From: Glycocaulis albus
Lineage (GTDB): Bacteria > Pseudomonadota > Alphaproteobacteria > Caulobacterales > Maricaulaceae
Reading direction: 5' to 3'
Length of the DNA stretch: 64,000 nt
Assembly: GCF_014639075.1 (NCBI RefSeq)
Contig: NZ_BMFS01000008.1
Coordinates: forward strand, 1 to 64,000
In this document: positions 58,073-64,000 of the stretch, in pieces
Numbering within the stretch: position 1 is the stretch's first letter
Layout of the letters: each line of letters starts with the position of its first letter
Notes under the pieces: model-generated
Databases searched by the model: none
What the model saw: the letters and a program-made list of their open reading frames with translations, nothing else
Told to the model about the DNA's origin: nothing
Program-made: the position numbers and the translations under genes

Positions 58073-60565
58073 ATGGATCGCGCGCCGGGCCTGCCAGAAT
58101 TGCCACCGCTTTTTGCCCGCTGGTTTGCCAGCCGGGGCTGGCAGCCGCGCGGCCATCAGCTGGCCATGCTCTCGGCAGCACAGGCGGGCGAAGACGTGTT
58201 GCTCACCGCGCCGACCGGCGGCGGCAAGACGCTGGGGGGCTTCCTGCCCTCTCTGATAGAGCTGGCAGGTGTGGTGCAGGATGCAGGCAGGGAACGTCCC
58301 CATCGTTTGCACACGCTCTATGTTTCGCCACTCAAAGCGCTGTCGCAGGACGTGGCGCGCAATCTGATGGTGCCGGTCGAGGAGATGGGCCTCAAGCTTC
58401 GCATCGAGACGCGCACTGGCGATACGCCGCAGTCCAAACGCGCCCGACAGCGCGCCGCTCCGCCCGATATTCTGCTGACCACGCCCGAGCAGCTCGCCCT
58501 GTTCGTCGCACAGGAAAACGGCGCGGCCTTCTTTGCCGACCTGAAAGCTGTGATCGTGGACGAGGTGCATGCACTCGCCCCGCAAAAACGCGGTGACCTT
58601 CTCGCGCTGGGGCTGGCGGCGATCAGCCATTATGCGCCGCAGGCGCGCCGCATCGGCCTTTCTGCCACCGTGAAGGATGTGGAGGGACATGCGCGCTGGC
58701 TGTCGCGCGATCCGGCCAGTGAAGCGCTGACTACCCGTATCGTGCGCGGCGCTGCGGGAGCAGAACCGGAGGTGTCCATCCTCACCCCCGAGGCGCGTAT
58801 CCCCTGGGCGGGGCATATGGGCCAGCACGCCATGGAAGGGGTGTATGCCCTTCTGAAGACGGCCCGCACAGCGCTGGTCTTCGTCAACACGCGCTCCCAG
58901 GCGGAATTCGCCTTCCAGCGGCTCTGGCGGATCAATGACGATAATCTCGCCATCGCGCTTCACCACGGATCGCTCAGCGTGGAGCAGCGCCGCAAGGTGG
59001 AAGGGGCGATGGCGGCGGGAAAACTGCGCGCGGTGGTGTGCACCTCGACGCTCGATCTGGGCATTGACTGGGGCGATGTGGATTTAGTGGTCCAGCTGGG
59101 TGCCCCCAAAGGCACCTCGCGCCTGATCCAGCGCCTTGGCCGGGCCAATCACCGGCTGGATGAGGTGTCGCGCGCCGTACTGGTGCCCGCCAACCGGTTT
59201 GAGCATCTTGAGTGCCTGTCGGCGCGCGATGCGGTGGCCGAACATGCGCTTGACGGCGAGCCGCTCAAATCCGGCGCGCTCGATGTGCTCGCCCAGCATG
59301 TCATGGGCCGGGCGTGCGGTGATCCGTTCGAGGCCGATGCGCTATATGCGGAAATCCGCCGCGCCGCACCCTACGCCGAGCTGCCGCGTGAGACCTTTGA
59401 CCGCGTGCTGGAGTTCGTCGCTACCGGCGGTTATGCGCTGGGCAGCTATGACCGTTTCCGCCGTATCGTGAAGGGGCGGGACGGCCTCTGGCGGGCGCGC
59501 AATCGCAGTGTGGCCCAGCGTCACCGGCTGAATATCGGCACCATAGTGGAAAGCCCTATGCTGGATGTGCGCGTGGTCAGCGCGCGCAGCGGTGCGAAAA
59601 GCCTGCGCGCCGCAGGTCCCCGCCTCGGCCAGCTGGAGGAATGGTTCGCGGATCAGCTGAGTGTGGGCGATACCTTCCTCTTTGCCGGGCAGGTCCTGCG
59701 CTTTGAAGGCACCAGCCAGACCGATCTGTTCGTCAGCCGGGCAGGGGGCGAAGATCCCAAAGTCCCCTCCTGGCAGGGCGGCAAGTTTCCGCTATCGACC
59801 TATCTGGCGGCGCGGGTGCGCAAGCTGGTCAGCGAGCCGGAGCAATGGCACAAGCTGCCAGACCAGGTGCGCGAATGGCTGGAAATGCAACAGCTTCGCT
59901 CGCGCCTGCCGCAGACTGACCGGCTGCTGGTGGAAACCTTCCCGCGCGCGGGCAAGCATTATCTCGTCTGTTATCCGTTCGAGGGGCGGCTGGCGCATGC
60001 CACGCTGGGCGTGCTGCTGACCCGGCGGCTGGAGCGGCTGGGCCTTAAACCTCTGGGCTATGTCGCCAACGAGTATGCGCTCTCGGTGTGGGCGCTGGAG
60101 GATATGGGGCCAGTGGATTTTGCCGCGCTCTTCTCGCCCGATCTGATGGGCGATGATCTGGATGCCTGGCTCAATGAAAGCGTGCTGATGCAGCGCACGT
60201 TCCGCCATTGCGCGCTGATCTCCGGCCTGATCGAACGCCGTCACCCCGGCCTTGAGAAGACCGGGCGGCAGGTGAGCTTCTCGGCAGACCTCATCTACAA
60301 TGTGCTGCGTGAACATGAACCCGACCACATCCTGATGCAGGCCGCATGGGCCGATGCGGCCACGGGTTTGCTCGACATCCGGCGCCTGTCAGACCGGCTG
60401 GCAGCCATTGAAGGCCGGATTGACGCGGTGGCGCTGGAGCGCGTTTCGCCGTTAGCGGTTCCGGTCATGCTGGAGATCGGGCGCGAGCCGGTCTATGGCG
60501 AGGCCCATGAGGCCATTCTGGAAGCCGCGTCAGAAAGCCTCATCGAAGAAGCCGTCAGGCCTTGA
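58073..60565 (+). CDS. Ligase-associated DNA helicase (Lhr-type, DEVH)
   Basis: 830 residues from the ATG at 58073. Superfamily 2 helicase of the large Lhr-related kind. Walker A is TAPTGGGKT, motif II is VIVDEVHAL (DEVH) and motif VI is RLIQRLGRANHRLDEV. The long C-terminal Lhr region follows. In many bacteria it lies in a cluster with an ATP-dependent DNA ligase, an exonuclease and PdeM, and is called the ligase-associated helicase in DNA damage response. Here pdeM is downstream but the ligase and exonuclease are not in the window. It is divergent from the S9 peptidase. Confidence 0.92.
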   Translation: MDRAPGLPELPPLFARWFASRGWQPRGHQLAMLSAAQAGEDVLLTAPTGGGKTLGGFLPSLIELAGVVQDAGRERPHRLHTLYVSPLKALSQDVARNLMVPVEEMGLKLRIETRTGDTPQSKRARQRAAPPDILLTTPEQLALFVAQENGAAFFADLKAVIVDEVHALAPQKRGDLLALGLAAISHYAPQARRIGLSATVKDVEGHARWLSRDPASEALTTRIVRGAAGAEPEVSILTPEARIPWAGHMGQHAMEGVYALLKTARTALVFVNTRSQAEFAFQRLWRINDDNLAIALHHGSLSVEQRRKVEGAMAAGKLRAVVCTSTLDLGIDWGDVDLVVQLGAPKGTSRLIQRLGRANHRLDEVSRAVLVPANRFEHLECLSARDAVAEHALDGEPLKSGALDVLAQHVMGRACGDPFEADALYAEIRRAAPYAELPRETFDRVLEFVATGGYALGSYDRFRRIVKGRDGLWRARNRSVAQRHRLNIGTIVESPMLDVRVVSARSGAKSLRAAGPRLGQLEEWFADQLSVGDTFLFAGQVLRFEGTSQTDLFVSRAGGEDPKVPSWQGGKFPLSTYLAARVRKLVSEPEQWHKLPDQVREWLEMQQLRSRLPQTDRLLVETFPRAGKHYLVCYPFEGRLAHATLGVLLTRRLERLGLKPLGYVANEYALSVWALEDMGPVDFAALFSPDLMGDDLDAWLNESVLMQRTFRHCALISGLIERRHPGLEKTGRQVSFSADLIYNVLREHEPDHILMQAAWADAATGLLDIRRLSDRLAAIEGRIDAVALERVSPLAVPVMLEIGREPVYGEAHEAILEAASESLIEEAVRP

Positions 60566-60699
60566 CGGCTGGCGGGATTTTGCGGCAAATCGAGCGCATT
60601 ATGAACTAGCACCTTTCCGGCGCGTGCGCCGTCTCCGCTCCACACAGCAAACAGAGAACGCCCTGCTGCGAAGCGCGCGGGCGTGAAAGGTGAATAACC

Positions 60700-61338
60700 A
60701 TGCATGGTCCTGATCCCATGAACCCGCATCCGATGGCGGGATTTGACCGCGTCTGCTTTCTCAAGCCCGTCATCAGCCGGCCCAATATCGAGGTCGGCGA
60801 GTACACCTATTACGATGATCCCGATGCGCCCGAAGAGTTCGAAAACCGCAACGTCCTTTACCATTACGATTTCACCGGCGACCGGCTGGTCATCGGGCGG
60901 TTCTGCGCGATTGCCACCGGCGTGACATTCATCATGAACGGCGCGAACCATGCGCTGGACGGTATCTCCACCTATCCGTTCCAGATATTCGGCGGTGGCT
61001 GGGAAAAGGGCTTTGAAGAAAGCTCGCTGGACAGCGGCTATCGCGGCGACACGATTGTCGGCCACGATGTCTGGATCGGGCGTCAGGCGGTCATCATGCC
61101 GGGCGTGCGCATCGGCAATGGCGCCATCATCGCCGCGTACAGCGTCGTCACGCGTGATGTGCCTGACTACGCCATCGTGGCGGGCAATCCGGCGGAGTTG
61201 CGCAAGAAGCGCTTTGACGGCACCACCATAGCGGCGCTCTCGCGTATTTCGTGGTGGGACTGGCCGGTGGAGAAAATATCGCGGCATATCAATGCGCTAA
61301 GGGCGGGCGATGTGCGCGCCCTGCAAGAGGCAGATTGA
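60700..61338 (+). CDS. CatB/Vat-type xenobiotic acetyltransferase homologue
   Basis: 212 residues, a left-handed beta-helix acyltransferase. The MNGANHALDGISTYPF block matches the Vat streptogramin A and CatB chloramphenicol acetyltransferase family, including the catalytic histidine in NGANH. The hexapeptide repeats VGHDVWIGRQAVIMPGVRIGNGAIIAAYSVVTRDVPDYAIVAGNPA and the WWDWP C-terminal motif complete it. Substrate unknown: some homologues acetylate antibiotics, others sugars or natural products. It lies between helicase and pdeM. GGTG upstream supports the ATG at 60700. Confidence 0.9.
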   Translation: MHGPDPMNPHPMAGFDRVCFLKPVISRPNIEVGEYTYYDDPDAPEEFENRNVLYHYDFTGDRLVIGRFCAIATGVTFIMNGANHALDGISTYPFQIFGGGWEKGFEESSLDSGYRGDTIVGHDVWIGRQAVIMPGVRIGNGAIIAAYSVVTRDVPDYAIVAGNPAELRKKRFDGTTIAALSRISWWDWPVEKISRHINALRAGDVRALQEAD

Positions 61339-61370
61339 CGAACGGATGGAGAACGCGCTTGTCTGGGCAG

Positions 61371-62072
61371 ATGCTACAGGCCGCCGCTCCCATCGTTCAG
61401 CATATCGAGGTCAACGGCGTGCCGGTGCTGGCCGATGTGTCGGGCGTGGCGTTCGTGGAAAGCGCGTCTGCGCTCATCGTGGCTGATCTGCACTTGGAAA
61501 AAGGGTCTGCCTTTGCCGCCAGGGGGGTGATGCTGCCACCCTATGACACACGCGCGACACTGGCCCGCCTCGCCGATGCGATGGTGCGCCTGCAGCCGCG
61601 CACGGTCATCGCGCTGGGCGACAGCTTCCACGACCAGACAGCCGAAGCGCGCATGCACGGCGAAGACGAAGCCTTTCTGAAGGATCTGGTCGATTGCGTG
61701 GAGCGCTGGGTGTGGATTGCCGGCAATCACGATCCCGCGCCTTCGCCGCGCTATGGCGGGGAGGTGGCAGACGAGATGGCGCTGGACGGCCTCACCCTGC
61801 GCCATGAGCCGCGCGAAGGCGCGTCACCAGGCGAGGTCGCTGGCCATCTTCACCCCTGCGCCCGGGTGCGCCGGTCGGGCCGATCGGTGCGCCGCCGCGC
61901 CTTTGTCAGTGACGGCACGCGCGTGATTCTGCCGGCCTTCGGGGCCTATACAGGCGGGCTGAATGTATGCGATGCGGCCTTTGCCGCCTGCTTTGCCCGG
62001 ACGCCCGATGTGTGGATGCTGGGCCGGGAGCGGGTCTATCGCGTGCCGGGCAAAAGCGTGCTGGGGGATTAG
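61371..62072 (+). CDS. pdeM: Ligase-associated DNA damage response phosphoesterase PdeM
   Basis: 233 residues from the ATG at 61371; a TTG at 61359 with GGAG upstream is equally plausible. Calcineurin-type metallophosphoesterase: LIVADLHLEKGSAFA (DLH), TVIALGDSFHD (GDxxHD), WIAGNHDPAP (GNHD) and the GHLHPCARV block near residue 160. PdeM is the nuclease partner of the ligase-associated helicase. It should share an operon with the helicase, split here by the acetyltransferase. The C-terminal RVYRVPGKSVLGD is typical. Confidence 0.9.
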   Translation: MLQAAAPIVQHIEVNGVPVLADVSGVAFVESASALIVADLHLEKGSAFAARGVMLPPYDTRATLARLADAMVRLQPRTVIALGDSFHDQTAEARMHGEDEAFLKDLVDCVERWVWIAGNHDPAPSPRYGGEVADEMALDGLTLRHEPREGASPGEVAGHLHPCARVRRSGRSVRRRAFVSDGTRVILPAFGAYTGGLNVCDAAFAACFARTPDVWMLGRERVYRVPGKSVLGD

Positions 62073-62746
62073 TTAAAGTTCCTGATCACCCGATAGGTTA
62101 TCTCGGTATTTGTAGCGCTGATCACTTCAATCACTGCGCCTCGATATCCGATTTCGGATGAAATGCTTAAATCGTACTGCACATCGTTTGAAAATGCTGG
62201 TCGAGCAACATTACCAGAAAATTCACGGTATGATATGCTTATCGCATCGCCGATCCGTCCGCTATAGAGTAGTGTTTGTTGAAACGCATTACTGCTAGCA
62301 ATTGCTCTCTGCTCTCGGTCAAAGTCTCGATTTGAACAAGTGGCGACATTAAATACAGTAATTACACAAAGTCGATCATTCTCGTGCGACGCGCGGATAG
62401 ATTGAGGTGGGTCCATCAAGAAATTTTTGGACAGTACCCCTAAGTTCTCATTTCCTCCCGACATGTAGGCATATGAGTGGTATGTCCAATTCTCATCTTG
62501 TCCTGTCTGCGGGTAAAATCCCCCTTGGAAAGTATATCCTGAAACGCTTGTGGAAGGTGCCACATTGACTCCGTCCAGGTACACGATGTTTCCTTGAGAC
62601 AGCATCGCTTCGCCGACGCCAACTGTAACGATAGTATCCAGTTCTGGGCGGCTGAACTGTTCGGATGGTGCAACATAATTTTGTGCGGGAGTTGCGCACG
62701 CACTCGCTGCGAGCAATCCAAGCCCTATAAGAATCGCTCTGAACAT
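62069..62746 (-). CDS. Putative lipoprotein, AT-richer, unknown
   Basis: 225 residues with a lipoprotein signal ending LLAASAC (C17). The mature chain is mostly beta-strand-like, with Asn, Ser and Tyr rich stretches (VAPSEQFSRPELDTIVTVGVGEAML, GIVYLDGVNV-like, DRLCVITVFNVATCSNRD with a Cys pair). No family is recognised. Base composition is clearly lower in GC than its neighbours, and codon use differs, so horizontal acquisition is likely. Its stop overlaps the end of the convergent pdeM by 4 bases. Confidence 0.75.
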   Translation of the reverse strand: MFRAILIGLGLLAASACATPAQNYVAPSEQFSRPELDTIVTVGVGEAMLSQGNIVYLDGVNVAPSTSVSGYTFQGGFYPQTGQDENWTYHSYAYMSGGNENLGVLSKNFLMDPPQSIRASHENDRLCVITVFNVATCSNRDFDREQRAIASSNAFQQTLLYSGRIGDAISISYREFSGNVARPAFSNDVQYDLSISSEIGYRGAVIEVISATNTEITYRVIRNFN

Positions 62747-62854
62747 CAGTAGTTTCTCCCCCGTCGATTAATCTATCTTGTACAATTTAACGTGGTTAGA
62801 AAAGTTTACAACAAATTGGGCGGTTCTTGTTGATCATAGAGCATTGCTTGCGCC

Positions 62855-63337
62855 CTACATCGCCCGTATCGCTAGCGCCGCGCCAAGGCCGATCACGGCG
62901 CCCAGCGTCAGAACCAGCCGCAAGGGCAAGTACCAGCGCGGCAGCGTGCCGCCACGCACTGCGCCGCGGTCCCACAGATACTGGATGACGAAACCGGCGA
63001 TCAGCATGCCCCATCCGGTCAGCTCGGTATCAAAGGGCAGGTCCGGCCGGTTCCAGACCTGCAAGAGCACCGCAAACCAGCCAGACAGTGACAGCAGCAC
63101 AGCCAGCAACAACACGCCCGTGCGCGGAGCGTCGGCGCGCAGCACGATCTCGGTTGTCCAGCGCCCGCCGGCCAGGAAGGACAGCACGACAGCGGCATAG
63201 ATCGGCAGGAAATTGGCAGCCTGCAGCCCGGCCTGCCCGCCCAGCGCTATGCCGAAGGCGCCGGCGAAGAAGGGAACAAGACCGGCAAAGCCCATAAGGA
63301 GCGGGGTGCCGGGCGCTTCGCTGAGCTGTCTGAGCAT
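62855..63337 (-). CDS. DUF3429 family membrane protein
   Basis: 160 residues from the ATG at 63337. Five hydrophobic segments, with PLLMGFAGLVPFFAGAFGIAL, FLPIYAAVVLSFLAGGRWTTEI, LLLAVLLSLSGWFAVLLQVW and GWGMLIAGFVIQYLWDRGAV. YLPLRLVLTLGAVIGL closes it. The YAAVVLSFLAGG(R/I)xW and LWDR blocks are the DUF3429 signature. Function unknown. It lies 10 bases downstream of the TIGR02186 gene, likely the same transcript. Confidence 0.85.
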   Translation of the reverse strand: MLRQLSEAPGTPLLMGFAGLVPFFAGAFGIALGGQAGLQAANFLPIYAAVVLSFLAGGRWTTEIVLRADAPRTGVLLLAVLLSLSGWFAVLLQVWNRPDLPFDTELTGWGMLIAGFVIQYLWDRGAVRGGTLPRWYLPLRLVLTLGAVIGLGAALAIRAM

Positions 63338-63347
63338 TGTCGGGTTC

Positions 63348-64000
63348 CTATCTGCGGCGGAAGATTTCTGCCGCGCTCCATCCTGCCAGAAGCGCGATGA
63401 TGACGGCAATCATGCCATAGAGCGGCGCATGATCATGCGCAAAATCATACAAAGCCTGCTCCAGCCCGGCTTTGCGGACCTCCAGCGTGGTCCGGCGGCT
63501 GGCTATCGGCACGCCATCACGGAAGAGATAGATGTCGAGCGCATATTCGCCCACCGGCGTCACGGGCGGCAGGCGCACATCGGCCCGGAACAGCCCGCCA
63601 TCGAGTATTTCCACGCCGCCCGGTGATTCCACGTAAAGCCCGTCGCGTGCGCGGTTGCGCACAACGGCCCGGCGATAATCCACTATTTCTCCGCCAAGCT
63701 CGGTGACCACGACGCCGCCCACGCCAAAGCGCGTTTCTTCGCGCTCATGAGCGGGCGCTGACAGGCGCAGATGCTCCATGCCGATGGCTTCGCGCCGCAG
63801 CGAGGAGAAGGTCGCAAACTGGCTCAAGGACCGGGTGGAGGCGACGGCGTAATAGCCATAGATGTCCTCAAAGGTGATCGGCGCGCGGTTGATCCAGATG
63901 CCCAGCGTGCGGATCTTGCGCATGACGCGCAAATCTTCCTGCGGTCCGCGCACGACCACGACTATGTCATCGCCTTCCTCAAGACCGGTAACGGCGCCAT
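63348..64000 (-). CDS. TIGR02186 family membrane protein, 5' truncated by window end
   Basis: About 217 C-terminal residues; the frame runs open past 64000, so the start is off the window. The match is to TIGR02186: DIVVVVRGPQEDLRVMRKIRTLGIWINRAPITFEDIYGYYAVASTRSL near the N-terminal side, then GVEILDGGLFRADVRLPPVTPVGEYALDIYLFRDGVPI and a single C-terminal membrane helix (MIAVIIALLAGWSAAEIFRRR). The family is thought to be membrane-bound and often neighbours a sulfite-exporter-type permease. The start shown by a GTG at 63959 is internal and should not be used. Confidence 0.88.
   Translation of the reverse strand, partial: GAVTGLEEGDDIVVVVRGPQEDLRVMRKIRTLGIWINRAPITFEDIYGYYAVASTRSLSQFATFSSLRREAIGMEHLRLSAPAHEREETRFGVGGVVVTELGGEIVDYRRAVVRNRARDGLYVESPGGVEILDGGLFRADVRLPPVTPVGEYALDIYLFRDGVPIASRRTTLEVRKAGLEQALYDFAHDHAPLYGMIAVIIALLAGWSAAEIFRRR

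Noticed and set aside
1-64000. tRNA, rRNA or prophage region
   Set aside because: No clover-leaf-like gap or phage structural gene was seen, and gaps between genes are under 300 bases.

Overview
The window is a GC-rich chromosomal segment of an alphaproteobacterium. The best fit is the Caulobacterales/Maricaulales/Hyphomonadaceae side of the class. Grounds for this are fliX next to flgI, dksA and a class I lysyl-tRNA synthetase, FlgJ as a rod-binding domain only, MotE and DUF6468 proteins after fliM, CtrA-type TTAA-N7-TTAA boxes and sigma-54-type promoters at flagellar genes, a UrcA-family protein, and a RuvCAB-YbgC-TolQRAB-Pal-CpoB-TilS-FtsH order. Genus is inference. The DNA is almost fully coding: no stretch over 300 bases lacks a gene. 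I saw no rRNA, tRNA, CRISPR array or prophage.

Layout. 1-2139: end of an IS5-type insertion sequence abutting a JmjC/cupin oxygenase, which overlaps an upstream gene for a Tat-exported protein made of (T/S)DxDxGxYAD repeats. 2305-14614: ruvCAB, ybgC, an unrelated membrane protein, tolQRAB-pal-cpoB, tilS, ftsH, a DUF167 gene. 14708-15130: membrane protein. 15134-31346: flagellar region: FlgN-like, flgJ-type, flgI (leftward); fliX, dksA (rightward); a pair of STAS-like paralogues; flgF-flgG-flgA-flgH (leftward); fliL-fliM-DUF6468-motE-TPR protein (rightward); flgB-flgC-fliE (leftward); fliO-fliP (rightward). 31400-34277: VTT membrane protein, small membrane protein, GT2 glycosyltransferase, SixA phosphatase. 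34398-40797: peroxiredoxin, ParDE, two modules pairing a membrane protein with a mini XRE regulator, lysK, a hairpin-rich spacer and an S24-type repressor. 40908-45158: DUF952, pyrD, MATE transporter, alcohol dehydrogenase, UrcA protein. 45302-48461: DUF2256, photolyase/cryptochrome, DUF393 and a renalase-like flavoprotein. 48475-54141: two hotdog thioesterases, degenerate receiver protein, DUF6460, MscS channel, AbgT transporter, GST. 54138-58000: HepT/MNT pair, unknown protein, S9 peptidase. 58073-62072: ligase-associated helicase, CatB/Vat-type acetyltransferase, PdeM. 62069-64000: AT-richer lipoprotein, DUF3429 protein and a TIGR02186 protein cut by the window end.

How it works together. 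The left third holds Holliday-junction processing and the Tol-Pal envelope system. The flagellar block reads as a developmental hierarchy: CtrA-type boxes precede fliX and lie between flgB and fliO (early genes), while sigma-54-type sites precede flgI and flgF (later rod/ring genes), with CGGCAAAA motifs near flgI that could be enhancer sites. The rest is housekeeping metabolism, light/redox repair and small regulatory or toxin-antitoxin cassettes. The candidate for an undescribed system is the overlapping pair of a Tat-exported Asp-rich repeat protein and a JmjC oxygenase (323-2139), which could be a substrate and its hydroxylase.
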